From contig JAEXEM010000145.1 in NCBI GenBank assembly GCA_023401045.1, positions 1 to 14,813 of the forward strand: a DNA stretch of 14,813 nucleotides, given 5' to 3'. This DNA comes from Actinomycetes bacterium (GTDB lineage Bacteria; Actinomycetota; Actinomycetes; Actinomycetales; Cellulomonadaceae). The stretch's first letter is position 1, and each line of letters opens with the position of its first letter. Below are positions 1 to 8,254 of this stretch, one piece after another. The notes beneath the pieces are model-generated. The model was not told the origin of the DNA. It did not search any database and was given only the letters and a program-made list of their open reading frames with translations. The translations under genes and the position numbers were made by a program.

Positions 1-17
1 GGTCGCGACGCCCGCCG

Positions 18-977
18 TCAGACCGCCGCGAGCACGCCCCGTTCCTCGTCGGGCGTGAGGCCCGCGTGGCGGGGACGGTCGACACCGCGGGCGACCTCGT
101 CGGCCAGGGTGCGGGCGATCGTGTCGCTCAGCGGCCGCTCGATCCCGCCGGACGCGCGGTACAGGGCGCCGGACCGGCTGAGCAGGCCGCCGTCGGCGGG
201 GAACAACCACAGCGGCAGGGACCGCGGCCCCGCCCACTGGCGCACGTCGTGCGCGACGAGGGTGTCGTCGTCGACGGGCACCAACGTGCAGTCCGCCCCT
301 GCCACGTCGCGCACCTGCGCGAGGAGGTCACCGATCCCCACGGTCGTGCCGACGACGTCGACAGCGCCCGTCCGCCCCTCCCGCCCGGAGGCCACGAGCC
401 AGGCCGCGAGGTCGTCGACGTCGATGACCTGGACGTACCGGCCCTCGGACGTCGGCACCAGCACGCGACCGCCGCGGTGCATCCGCGCCGGCCAGTAGCC
501 GAACCGGTCGGTCGGGTCGCCCGGTCCGACGATGATCCCTGCTCGTGCCAGCAGCAGCCGGTCCCCGAGCCGCGCGGCGCTCGCACGCTCGGCCGCGACC
601 TTCGCGTCCCCGTACGCCGTGAGGTCCGTCGGTTCGAGGAGCTCGGCCGACTCGTCGGCCCCCGGCTCGTCTGTGCGGGCGTACACCGCGACGGACGAGA
701 CCAGGGTCCAGTGCCGGGCCCGGTCCGCGAGCGCGTCGAGGGCCGACGTCACGAGGTCCGGGTCGTACGAGACCTCGACGACCTCGTCCCACTCCCCGGT
801 GAGCGCGTCGTACGCGCCGGGCTCGCTGCGGTCGGCGCGGACGAGGCGGGCACCGGCAGGCACCTCACCTGACTTCCCGCGCGCGAGGCACACGACCTCC
901 GCACCGTCCGCGAGCCAGTGACGCGCGACCGTGCGTCCCAGCCATGCCGTCCCACCGAGCACCAGTACACGTCGCAT
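18..977 (-). CDS. NAD(P)-dependent epimerase/reductase, extended SDR family
   Basis: A 319-aa Rossmann-fold protein. The nucleotide-binding motif GGTAWLG lies at about residues 8-14, right after a short beta-strand (RRVLVL), as in extended short-chain dehydrogenases. A serine pair and tyrosine (SSVAVY, 94-99) are followed by a YGDAK segment (Tyr122, Lys126) matching the catalytic YxxxK signature. ARAGIIVGPGDPTDRF (about 144-159) resembles the substrate-side segment of NAD-dependent epimerase/dehydratases. The ATG at 975-977 was chosen because it puts the glycine motif at the N-terminus; the open frame continues far upstream only as antisense of cas3. No Shine-Dalgarno is obvious. The substrate cannot be read from the sequence: a sugar nucleotide or another small carbonyl compound are both possible. 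No signal peptide or membrane segment is visible, so it is probably cytoplasmic. It is divergent from the cas operon, with no visible functional link to it. Confidence 0.88.
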   Translation of the reverse strand: MRRVLVLGGTAWLGRTVARHWLADGAEVVCLARGKSGEVPAGARLVRADRSEPGAYDALTGEWDEVVEVSYDPDLVTSALDALADRARHWTLVSSVAVYARTDEPGADESAELLEPTDLTAYGDAKVAAERASAARLGDRLLLARAGIIVGPGDPTDRFGYWPARMHRGGRVLVPTSEGRYVQVIDVDDLAAWLVASGREGRTGAVDVVGTTVGIGDLLAQVRDVAGADCTLVPVDDDTLVAHDVRQWAGPRSLPLWLFPADGGLLSRSGALYRASGGIERPLSDTIARTLADEVARGVDRPRHAGLTPDEERGVLAAV

Positions 978-1203
978 CCGGCCAGACTGGCACGAATGCG
1001 GCACGCGCCGTGGCGGTTCCGGGCCGGGGATTCGTCTCGTGCCAGACCGAAGATCTCCGCGCTGCGAGCGGCCCGGCCCGGGTCGTCGCTCGCTTCCGCG
1101 TGCGGCACCTTCCCGCCGGGTGAAGATCCCCGAACCGCCCTCCTGGGTACGGGCGCAACACCTACGGTGCTCACGAAGCCCGAGGGTTCGGCTGGGGGCC
1201 GAC
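978..1203. promoter_or_regulatory. Divergent intergenic region upstream of the cas operon
   Basis: This 226-bp gap separates the minus-strand epimerase from plus-strand cas3 and should hold promoters for both. It contains a perfect 11-bp palindrome, GCCAGACTGGC, at 981-991, just upstream of the epimerase start. There is also a 9-bp inverted repeat, CTGGCACGA at 987-995 and TCGTGCCAG at 1037-1045. A TAnnnT-type -10 candidate, TACGGT at 1163-1168, points toward cas3 but lacks a convincing -35 element. The role as a regulatory region is inferred from position; no transcription factor site is recognised. Confidence 0.4.
1194..1198 (+). promoter_or_regulatory. Ribosome binding site deciding the cas3 start
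   Basis: A GGGGG run ends five bases before the ATG at 1204. The in-frame alternative at 1234 (Met11, before CRAAWGKSW) has no purine-rich sequence ahead of it. Family members often begin close to the AAWGKS-like segment, so 1234 is not excluded. Confidence 0.45.
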
Positions 1204-4050
1204 ATGCCACGTGTGACCGTCGACGTCGACGAGATGTGCCGTGCTGCCTGGGGCAAGTCGTGGCCCTTCGCCACACCACCGACCCACTGGGCGCCCCTCT
1301 GGCGCCACCTCGACGAGACCGCCGACGTCGCAGGTCTCCTCATCGACGAGTGGGTGGCCGACGACGTCCGCCACCTGCTCGCCGAGGCCGTCGGTGGGAG
1401 CAACGACGACGCACGACGTCTCGTGCGGTTCCTCGCGGGCGTGCACGACGTCGGGAAGGCGAGCCCGGCGTTCGCCTGCCAGGTTCCCCTGCTGAGCGAC
1501 CGGATGCGCGGGGTGGGCCTGCGGACGACCCCGGCGACGCTGAACGATCGGACCGCGCTGCGCCACGAGATCGCGGGAGCGGCCGCGCTCGAACGCTGGC
1601 TCGCGAACCGCACGACCCTTCCGCCCAGGACCCGGCGGCGGGTGACGGCGGTGGTGGCCGGGCACCACGGCGCGTACGGGCCGTTCAGCGCGGTGCGGGA
1701 GGCGCCGAACCGCGACCACCTCGTCGGTGACGCGCCGTGGCTGGCGGTGCAGGACGCACTGGTCGACCGTGCAGCGGCGCGCGCCGGGATCACGCAGGAC
1801 TGGCCCGGGTGGGACCGGCTGCGCCTGCCCGGGCCGGCGGCGATGCTGCTGACGGGCGTCGTCGTCATGGCCGACTGGATCGCATCGGCCGACACCTCCT
1901 TCCCGCTCGACCCCGTCGACGTCGTGACCGACCCCGACCCCGTGGCGACGACGCCGTCGCCCCGTTCGCTGCGCGCCTGGCGCAGGCTGCAGCTCAGCCC
2001 GCGGTGGACGGCACCGGCGCCCCACGACGATGCCGCGGCCACGTTCGCCGCCCGGTTCCCGGACGTGACCGGTGCACTGCACCCGGTCCAGCGGGCCGTG
2101 GTCGACACCGCGCGGACGATGCCCGCACCCGGGCTGCTCGTGGTCGAGGCCCCGATGGGGTCGGGCAAGACGGAGGCCGCACTCCTCGCCGCGGAGGTGC
2201 TCGCGCACCGCACCGGTGCCGGCGGGGTGTTCGTCGCCCTGCCCACCCAGGCGACGACGGACGCCATGTACGGCCGGGTGCGCGACTGGCTGACACGCGT
2301 GCCCGCGGGCGACGCGGCCCAGCACTCCCTGGCACTCGTCCACGGCAAGGCCGCCCTCAACGACGACGCCACGGGCTTGCCACCGCTGCGGACGGTCGAC
2401 CTGCACGACGACACCGAGGGGCACGACGGTCGGTACGTGGTCCCGGCGGCCGACCTGTGGATGCGAGGTCGCAAGCGGACGGCGCTCGCGTCGTTCGTCG
2501 TCGGGACGATCGACCAGGTGCTCTTCGCCTCGCTCATGGCGCGGCACGTGATGATGCGCCAGCTCGCGCTCGCCTCGAAGGTCGTCGTCATCGACGAGGT
2601 GCACGCCGCGGACACCTACATGGGCACCTACCTGGACCGCGCGGTCGAGTGGCTGGGCGCCTGCGGGACACCCGTCGTCCTCCTTTCGGCGACGCTGCCC
2701 GCCACCCGCCGGGCCGAGCTGTACGGGGCGTACGAGGCGGGGCGTCGGCTGCGCCTGGGGCTCGACGTCGACGAGGTGGACGCGTCGGTGCTCGACGGGA
2801 ACATCGGGTACCCGGCTGTGGTCGCGACCGGTGCGGACGGGCCGTGCGTCGTCCGGTTCTCGGACGTCCCGACGACCGCCCAGGTGCAGGTCGGCAGGCT
2901 CGACGACGACCTGGCCGCGCTCGGCGACCTCCTCGAGGACGCGCTGCGCGACGGCGGCTGCGCCGCGGTCATCCGCAACACCGTCGCGCGAGCACAGGAG
3001 GCCGCGAGGTACCTCGAGGCCCGGTTCGGTCCCGAGGTCGTCACCGTCGCGCACGCGCAGTTCCTCGCGACCGACAGGCGCGCGAACGACCTGCGGCTGC
3101 TGGCCGAGCTCGGCAGGGACGGTGCGCGACCTCCACTGCGGATCGTGGTGGGCACGCAGGTGCTGGAGCAGTCGCTCGACATCGACCTCGACGTCATGGT
3201 GACGGACCTCGCGCCGGTCGACCTGGTGCTGCAGCGCGTCGGGCGGCTGCACCGGCACCGGCGGGCGGACCGCCCCGCTCCCGTCGCAGTGCCGCGGTGC
3301 TACATCACCGGCGCGGACTGGACGCACCCCGTTCCGCAACCCGTGCGGGGCAGCGTGTTCGTCTACGGGCGGTACGCGCTGCTCGCGTCGGCGGCCGTGC
3401 TCGGCCCGCACCTCGACGGCGAGCCCGTCCGGCTGCCGCACGACATCGCGCGGCTCGTGCAGGCGGCGTACGCCCCGGGAGCGCCGCCGCCGGCCGGCTG
3501 GGAGGACGCGTGGACCACCGCCGCCCAGCAGGCGGCCCACGACGAGGCGGGGCGCCGCAGGCGTGCCGGCGACTTCCTCCTCCACCCGCCCAACGGCAAC
3601 GACCTCTACGGCACGTCCGTCGCCGGGGTGGGCGACGTCGACGAGGACTCGCCCCGCGGGCAGGCGTGCGTGCGCGAGGGGACCGACAGCATCGAGGTCG
3701 TCGTCGTGCAGCGCTCGGCCGGCGGCGCGGACCGCGTCCCCGACTGGGCACCCGGCGGCGGCACGGCCCTGCCGTTCCCGCACGTCCCGCTCGACGACGA
3801 CGTCGCGCGCCTCCTGGCCCGCTGCACGCTGCGCCTGCCTGCACGGATGACCCTGCGCCCGGGCTCGTTCGACCGCGTGGTGCGCGAGCTCGAGGGCGAG
3901 CGCTTCGACGGCTGGGACACGAGCCCGGTGCTCAAGGGCCAGCTCGCCCTCGTCCTCGACGACGACCGGCGCGCACGGCTCGACGGCTTCGACCTGCACT
4001 ACGACCAGCGGTACGGGCTCACGGCGACGCCGCTGGAGGCGGCGCCGTGA
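1204..4050 (+). CDS. cas3: CRISPR-associated helicase/nuclease Cas3 (type I-E)
   Basis: A 948-aa single-chain HD nuclease plus superfamily 2 helicase, recruited by Cascade to nick, unwind and degrade target DNA. The HD domain occupies about residues 25-240, with His35, the HDVGK motif (His81-Asp82), His121, the GHHG motif (His154-His155) and Asp225 as likely metal ligands. A Q-motif-like HPVQ is at 293-296. Helicase motifs follow in order: Walker A MGSGKT (318-323), DEVH (464-467), SAT (495-497), GTQVLEQSLDID (650-661) and QRVGRLHRH (677-685). A C-terminal accessory domain follows from about 760. All motifs are intact and the length is normal for I-E Cas3. It is the first gene of the cas block, 48 bp ahead of cse1. 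The open frame extends upstream to 931, but that part overlaps the epimerase gene in antisense, so I start at 1204. Confidence 0.97.
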   Translation: MPRVTVDVDEMCRAAWGKSWPFATPPTHWAPLWRHLDETADVAGLLIDEWVADDVRHLLAEAVGGSNDDARRLVRFLAGVHDVGKASPAFACQVPLLSDRMRGVGLRTTPATLNDRTALRHEIAGAAALERWLANRTTLPPRTRRRVTAVVAGHHGAYGPFSAVREAPNRDHLVGDAPWLAVQDALVDRAAARAGITQDWPGWDRLRLPGPAAMLLTGVVVMADWIASADTSFPLDPVDVVTDPDPVATTPSPRSLRAWRRLQLSPRWTAPAPHDDAAATFAARFPDVTGALHPVQRAVVDTARTMPAPGLLVVEAPMGSGKTEAALLAAEVLAHRTGAGGVFVALPTQATTDAMYGRVRDWLTRVPAGDAAQHSLALVHGKAALNDDATGLPPLRTVDLHDDTEGHDGRYVVPAADLWMRGRKRTALASFVVGTIDQVLFASLMARHVMMRQLALASKVVVIDEVHAADTYMGTYLDRAVEWLGACGTPVVLLSATLPATRRAELYGAYEAGRRLRLGLDVDEVDASVLDGNIGYPAVVATGADGPCVVRFSDVPTTAQVQVGRLDDDLAALGDLLEDALRDGGCAAVIRNTVARAQEAARYLEARFGPEVVTVAHAQFLATDRRANDLRLLAELGRDGARPPLRIVVGTQVLEQSLDIDLDVMVTDLAPVDLVLQRVGRLHRHRRADRPAPVAVPRCYITGADWTHPVPQPVRGSVFVYGRYALLASAAVLGPHLDGEPVRLPHDIARLVQAAYAPGAPPPAGWEDAWTTAAQQAAHDEAGRRRRAGDFLLHPPNGNDLYGTSVAGVGDVDEDSPRGQACVREGTDSIEVVVVQRSAGGADRVPDWAPGGGTALPFPHVPLDDDVARLLARCTLRLPARMTLRPGSFDRVVRELEGERFDGWDTSPVLKGQLALVLDDDRRARLDGFDLHYDQRYGLTATPLEAAP

Positions 4051-4087
4051 GCCCGCAGGGCCGCTGGCCGACCACCGACCAGAAGAC

Positions 4088-4091
4088 GGAG
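4088..4091 (+). promoter_or_regulatory. Ribosome binding site of cse1
   Basis: GGAG lies seven bases before the ATG at 4099, in the 48-bp gap after cas3. This is the largest gap inside the cas block, so cse1 may be less tightly coupled to cas3 than the later genes are to each other. I see no clear promoter or hairpin in the gap. Confidence 0.6.
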
Positions 4092-4098
4092 CGAGCCG

Positions 4099-5733
4099 AT
4101 GCCTGACGGGTTCTCATTGCTCGACGAGCCGTGGGTGCTCGTGCTCACGGAGGACGGCACCACGGACGAGGTGTCGCTGCTCGACCTGTTCCGGCGCGCG
4201 CCGCGGATCCGGGAGATCGTCGGGGACGTCCCGACCCAGGGGTTCGCGATCCTGCGGATCGCGCTCGCGGTGCTGGCGCGTGCGGTCGACGGGCCGCGTG
4301 ACGTCGACGCGTGGGAGCGGCTGTGGAACACCCCCGAGCCGCCGGTCGACCGGATCGAGGCCTACCTCGAGCAGCACCGCGAGCGCTTCGACCTCTTCCA
4401 CCCCGTGACGCCGTTCTTCCAAGTGGCGGACCTGCACACCGCGAAGCACGAGTTCTCCGGGCTGGAGAAGCTCATCGCCGACGTCCCCGCGGGGCACCAG
4501 TACTTCACGACACGAGCCGGCCGCGGGCTCGCGCGGATCAGCCCGGCCGAGGCGGCGCGGTGGCTCGTTCACGTGCACGCGTTCGACGCGTCGGGCATCA
4601 AGTCGGGGGCGGTGGGAGACGACCGGGTGAAGGGCGGCAAGGGCTACCCCATCGGTACCGGCGCGGCCGGTGCGCTCGGCGGTCTGTACGTCGACGGCGG
4701 CAACCTGTGGCGCACCCTGCTGCTCAACACCGTCCCGATCGACGACCCGGGGGTCCAGCGTGACCGCCGCGACCGTCCGGCGTGGGAGGCCGAGCCGTCC
4801 GGCCCCGCCGAGGCCGCCGACCTCGCCGCGCGCCCGTACGGTCCGCTCGACCTGTTCACGTGGCAGAGCCGTCGCGTCCGCCTCGCCGGCGACCGCGACG
4901 GGGTCACGGGTGTGCTCGTGGCCAACGGCGACCGGCTCACGCCGCAGAACCGTCACCGGCAGGAACCGATGTCCGCGTGGCGCCGCAGCGAGGCACAGCA
5001 GAAGAAGCTCGGCCTGCCCGTCGTGTACATGCCCCGCGAGCACACCGCCGGGCGGGCCCTCTGGCGAGGGTTGGGTGCGCTGCTGCCCCTCGTCGCACCG
5101 CGAGGCAAGGCGGACGGCGGCCAGCCCTTCGTCACGGCCGCGGTCATCGAGTGGGCGAGCGACGTGCTCGACGGCACCGCACGTGTGACGCTGCGGACCT
5201 CCGGCATGACGTACGGGACGCAGAACGCCTCGGTGGAGGACGTCGTCGACGACCGTCTCGTCATCCCGGTCGCCGTCCTCTCCGCGGACCACCCCCGGCA
5301 CGCGCAGGCCGCGGTCGACGCCGTCGCGGCGACCGAGTCGGCCGTCCGGTCGCTGGGCTACCTCGCCCAGGACCTCGCCCGTGCGGGCGGCGCCCGGGAA
5401 CCGAAGCTGCTGGATGGCGTGCGCGACGACGCTCAGCGCCAGGCGTACGCCCTGCTCGACGCCCCCTACCGCGCCTGGCTGGCCGGTCTCACCGCCGACA
5501 TCGACCCGCTGGCGGCGCGTGAGCGCTGGCACGGCGAGGCGAAGGGCCTGCTCAACGGCATCGCCCGTGCCCTCGTCGAGGGCTGCGGGCCTGACGCCTG
5601 GGTCGGCCGGGACGTCGTCGTCGGCAGCGGCACCCGGCACATCTCCACCCCCGAGGCCGACGGCCGGTTCCGGTACGCCCTCGCCGACGCACTTCCCGTC
5701 CCGCTCACGAGCACCGAGGAGCCTGCGGCATGA
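4099..5733 (+). CDS. cse1: Cascade large subunit Cse1 (CasA, Cas8e)
   Basis: A 544-aa large subunit of the type I-E Cascade complex. In this family Cse1 recognises the PAM, helps open the DNA duplex and recruits Cas3. Recognition rests on the N-terminal FSLLDEPWVLV opening (residues 5-15) and the family-typical FDLFHPVTPFFQV (about 97-109). A glycine-rich segment, KGGKGYPIGTGAAG (about 178-191), sits where the L1 loop that contacts the PAM duplex is expected. A TSGMTYGTQNAS segment (about 366-377) probably corresponds to the E. coli wedge around Asn353-Gln354-Ala355. The C-terminal part, about 390-490, is helix-rich, as expected for the four-helix bundle. The stop overlaps the cse2 start in ATGA (5730-5733). 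Residue correspondences to E. coli are from memory, not an alignment. Confidence 0.96.
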   Translation: MPDGFSLLDEPWVLVLTEDGTTDEVSLLDLFRRAPRIREIVGDVPTQGFAILRIALAVLARAVDGPRDVDAWERLWNTPEPPVDRIEAYLEQHRERFDLFHPVTPFFQVADLHTAKHEFSGLEKLIADVPAGHQYFTTRAGRGLARISPAEAARWLVHVHAFDASGIKSGAVGDDRVKGGKGYPIGTGAAGALGGLYVDGGNLWRTLLLNTVPIDDPGVQRDRRDRPAWEAEPSGPAEAADLAARPYGPLDLFTWQSRRVRLAGDRDGVTGVLVANGDRLTPQNRHRQEPMSAWRRSEAQQKKLGLPVVYMPREHTAGRALWRGLGALLPLVAPRGKADGGQPFVTAAVIEWASDVLDGTARVTLRTSGMTYGTQNASVEDVVDDRLVIPVAVLSADHPRHAQAAVDAVAATESAVRSLGYLAQDLARAGGAREPKLLDGVRDDAQRQAYALLDAPYRAWLAGLTADIDPLAARERWHGEAKGLLNGIARALVEGCGPDAWVGRDVVVGSGTRHISTPEADGRFRYALADALPVPLTSTEEPAA

Positions 5734-6380
5734 CCGACACCAGCACCGACACGGCGACGACCGACGTCCCTGACCACCTGTCCGACGGGCCGCTGTCGAC
5801 CCGTCAGTTCGTCGCCCGTCAGGTCGGCATCCTGCAGCGCCAGTACCTGCCACCCGACCAGACCCCCTGGTCGCGGGCCGCGCTGGCCGAGCTGCGCCGC
5901 CACCTCGGCCAGCCGCTGGGCGCCTCGCCGCAGGTGCTCGCGCTCGTCGTCAACCCGACCGCCCGGGTGTACGGCGACGCCGAGACGGCCGACGAGCGGG
6001 CCATCGCCACGGCCCTCGGCCTGTACGCCGTCCACCAGCAGTCGCAGTCCGTGCCGATGCACGTGCCCGGCACGTCGTTCGGCGCCGCCGTCGGTGCCAT
6101 CCGGTTCCGCGACGGCGACGAGGTGCGCGGCGTGACGCGCCGCTTCCAGGCGTTCGGCACCGCGCAGGCCTGGGACGAGCTCGTGCACCACGCCCGCGGG
6201 CTCGTGCAGCTCCTGCGCGACCGCCGGCAGGGCTTCGACTACGCCCGCTTCGCCGAGGACCTCGCCCTGTACCAGCACCCCGCGCACCAGGACGCCGTCC
6301 GCCTGCGCTGGGGCCGCGCCTTCTACCGCGTCACCGCGACACCGACCAGCCCGACCACCGCCAGCGCCGAGGAGCAGTGA
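5730..6380 (+). CDS. cse2: Cascade small subunit Cse2 (CasB, Cas11)
   Basis: A 216-aa small subunit; two copies normally line the belly of Cascade and stabilise the crRNA-DNA hybrid and displaced strand. The C-terminal half carries the family pattern: VTRRFQAFGTA (135-145), then LVHHARGLVQLLRDR (151-165), GFDYARFAEDLALY (168-181) and the closing VRLRWGRAFY (190-199). The many arginines fit nucleic-acid binding. The first 20 residues are Thr/Asp-rich and low in complexity, probably a disordered tail. The ATG at 5730 overlaps the cse1 stop by four bases and is preceded by GAGGAG at 5716-5721, eight bases upstream, so translation is probably coupled. Position between cse1 and cas7e is the canonical I-E order. 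Confidence 0.95.
   Translation: MTDTSTDTATTDVPDHLSDGPLSTRQFVARQVGILQRQYLPPDQTPWSRAALAELRRHLGQPLGASPQVLALVVNPTARVYGDAETADERAIATALGLYAVHQQSQSVPMHVPGTSFGAAVGAIRFRDGDEVRGVTRRFQAFGTAQAWDELVHHARGLVQLLRDRRQGFDYARFAEDLALYQHPAHQDAVRLRWGRAFYRVTATPTSPTTASAEEQ
6369..6374 (+). promoter_or_regulatory. Ribosome binding site deciding the cas7e start
   Basis: GAGGAG ends five bases before the ATG at 6380 but only two bases before the in-frame GTG at 6377. The spacing therefore favours the ATG, which also overlaps the cse2 stop by one base (TGATG, 6378-6382). Confidence 0.7.
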
Positions 6381-7540
6381 TGTCCCGCACGATCATCGAG
6401 GTCCACGCCCTGCAGACCGTCCCCCCGAGCAACGTCAACCGCGACGACACGGGCAGCCCCAAGACCGCGGTATTCGGCGGGGTCCGCCGCGCCCGGGTGT
6501 CGTCGCAGGCGTGGAAGCGCGCGACACGGGTCGCGTTCGACACACTCCTCGACCGCGGCGAGCTGGGGGTTCGGACCAAGCGCGTCGTCGACCTCGTCGC
6601 CGCGCGGGTCACCGAGCTGCGCCCCGACCTCGCGGAGACCGCGGCGACCCTTGCCGAGGGCGTCGTGACGTCGACCGGTCTGAAGCTCGCGGCGACGAAG
6701 CGCGCGAAGTCGGGCGGCGAGTCGAGCGAGCACCAGGAGACGGGGTACCTGGTGTTCGTGTCCCGGCGACAGATCGACCTGCTGGCCGACAAGGCCATCG
6801 AGCTCGCAGGTGCCGACGACGTCGCCGCCGCGATCAAGGCGTTCAAGGGCAAGGGCCTGCTCGACACGGCCCACTCGGTGGACGTCTCGCTGTTCGGGCG
6901 CATGGTCGCCGACGTCACCGACCTCAACGTCGACGCCGCCGCCCAGGTCGCGCACGCCATCTCCGTGCACGCCGTCGACAACGAGTACGACTACTTCACG
7001 GCCGTCGACGACGTGAAGCGCGACGCCGCCGACGAGGACGCGGGCGCGGGCATGATCGGCACCGTCGAGTTCAACTCCTCGACGCTCTACCGCTACGCCA
7101 CCGTCGACGTCGACCGGCTGCAGGACAACCTGGGTGACGCCGAGGCCGCGCGGCGCGCCGTGCGGGCCTTCGTGCAGGCGTTCGTCGAGTCGATGCCGAC
7201 CGGCAAGCAGAACACGTTCGCCAACCGCACGCTGCCCGAGGCGGTCGTCGTCACCGTCCGTGACACGCAGTCCGTCAACCTCGTCGGTGCGTTCGAGGAC
7301 GCCGTTGTCGCGGAGGAAGGGCTCACCCGCCTGCACGTGGCCGCCAGACGACTGGGGGAGCGGGCCAACGAGGTCGCCGACGTCCTCGGGCAGCGACCCG
7401 TGCAGACGTGGGTCGTCGCCATCGGCGACGCGCGCGCCGGGCTCGAGAAGACGCTGCCCGACGCCGAGCGGACGACCCTGCCGGGCCTGTACGACGCGGT
7501 GGGTGAGGTCGTCGGCCAGCGGCTCGGGACGTCGGCGTGA
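6380..7540 (+). CDS. cas7e: Cascade backbone subunit Cas7e (Cse4, CasC)
   Basis: A 386-aa RAMP-fold backbone protein. Six copies of this family polymerise along the crRNA guide in Cascade and kink every sixth base. Diagnostic segments are RRARVSSQAWKRATR (36-50), the Cas7e signature near the N-terminus; HSVDVSLFGRMVAD (165-178); EYDYFTAVDD (202-211); GTVEFNSSTLYRY (227-239); and MPTGKQNTFANRT (272-284). The start at 6380 is supported by ribosome-binding-site spacing over the adjacent GTG at 6377. The gene ends in a GTGA overlap with cas5e at 7537-7540. Length and motif order are normal, and no truncation or frameshift is visible. Confidence 0.97.
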   Translation: MSRTIIEVHALQTVPPSNVNRDDTGSPKTAVFGGVRRARVSSQAWKRATRVAFDTLLDRGELGVRTKRVVDLVAARVTELRPDLAETAATLAEGVVTSTGLKLAATKRAKSGGESSEHQETGYLVFVSRRQIDLLADKAIELAGADDVAAAIKAFKGKGLLDTAHSVDVSLFGRMVADVTDLNVDAAAQVAHAISVHAVDNEYDYFTAVDDVKRDAADEDAGAGMIGTVEFNSSTLYRYATVDVDRLQDNLGDAEAARRAVRAFVQAFVESMPTGKQNTFANRTLPEAVVVTVRDTQSVNLVGAFEDAVVAEEGLTRLHVAARRLGERANEVADVLGQRPVQTWVVAIGDARAGLEKTLPDAERTTLPGLYDAVGEVVGQRLGTSA

Positions 7541-8253
7541 GCGTGCTCGTCCTCACCCTGGCCGGGCCGATGCAGGCCTGGGGCAGCTCGAGCCGGTTCA
7601 CGACGCGTGCCACCGACGACGCCCCGACGAAGTCGGGGATCGTCGGGCTGCTCGCGGCCGCGCAGGGCCGGCGGCGCACCGACCCGCTCGAGGACTACGT
7701 CGGGCTGCGGCTCGGGGTCCGGATCGACCAGCCGGGGCGGCTGCTGCGCGACTTCCAGACGGCGCGCTCGCTGGACGGCGGTGACACCATGCCGTTGTCG
7801 TACCGCTACTACCGGGAGGACGCCCGGTACGTCGCGGTGGTCGACGGTGAGGATCCACTCCTCGACGGGTTCGTCGACGCGCTGCGTCGGCCTGCCTTCC
7901 CGCTGTACCTGGGCCGTCGCTCGTGCCCACCCGCCGAGCCGCTCGTCCCCCGGTTGGTCGACGCGACGCTCGGGGTGGCCCTGCGGGACGAACCGTGGCG
8001 CGCGTCCGACTGGTGGCGGCGGCGTCATCGCGACGAGCCCCCGATGCTCGAGTACCGCGCCGACGTCGGAAGCACACCCGAGCTGCCGACCGACGGCACG
8101 ACGGTCCAGCGGGACGAGCCGGTGTCCTTCGACCCTGCGCACCGGCAGTACGGCTGGCGCACCGTCGAGTTCGGGCGTGTGCCCGTCCCCGGGGCGCCCG
8201 GGCCGGGGCCCGCGGACCGTCCACTCACCCACGACCCGATCGAGGCGGTCTGA
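7537..8253 (+). CDS. cas5e: Cascade subunit Cas5e (CasD)
   Basis: A 238-aa RAMP-fold protein that in type I-E caps the 5' handle of the crRNA and joins Cse1 to the Cas7 backbone. The family opening LTLAGPMQAWGSSSRF (6-21) is followed by PTKSGIVGLLAAA (30-42), the most conserved Cas5 element. LSYRYYREDA (87-96) and PLYLGRRSCPP (122-132) are also typical. The last 30 residues are proline- and glycine-rich and look flexible. Translation starts at a GTG overlapping the cas7e stop by four bases, with a weak GGGA at 7526-7529. The MSVLVLTLAGPMQAWG opening leaves little doubt about the start. In I-E systems Cas5e is not the processing nuclease; that role falls to Cas6e, the next gene. Confidence 0.96.
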   Translation: MSVLVLTLAGPMQAWGSSSRFTTRATDDAPTKSGIVGLLAAAQGRRRTDPLEDYVGLRLGVRIDQPGRLLRDFQTARSLDGGDTMPLSYRYYREDARYVAVVDGEDPLLDGFVDALRRPAFPLYLGRRSCPPAEPLVPRLVDATLGVALRDEPWRASDWWRRRHRDEPPMLEYRADVGSTPELPTDGTTVQRDEPVSFDPAHRQYGWRTVEFGRVPVPGAPGPGPADRPLTHDPIEAV

Positions 8254-8254
8254 C

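Noticed and set aside
931..1203. N-terminal extension of Cas3 to the ATG at 931
   Set aside because: The extra 91 codons overlap the divergent epimerase gene, have Arg/Pro/Ser-rich composition, and are not expected for Cas3.
1171..3999. A 942-codon minus-strand open frame opposite cas3
   Set aside because: It is antisense to a full-length Cas3 with all motifs. Its translation is rich in Arg, His, Pro and Val with no recognisable domain, as is usual for the shadow frame of high-GC genes.
1737..4106. A 789-codon plus-strand frame overlapping cas3
   Set aside because: It is a +1-type shadow of cas3, dominated by Arg, Gly, Ala and Pro, without motifs.
6377..6379. GTG start for cas7e
   Set aside because: The ribosome binding site GAGGAG ends only two bases upstream. 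The adjacent ATG at 6380 has better spacing.
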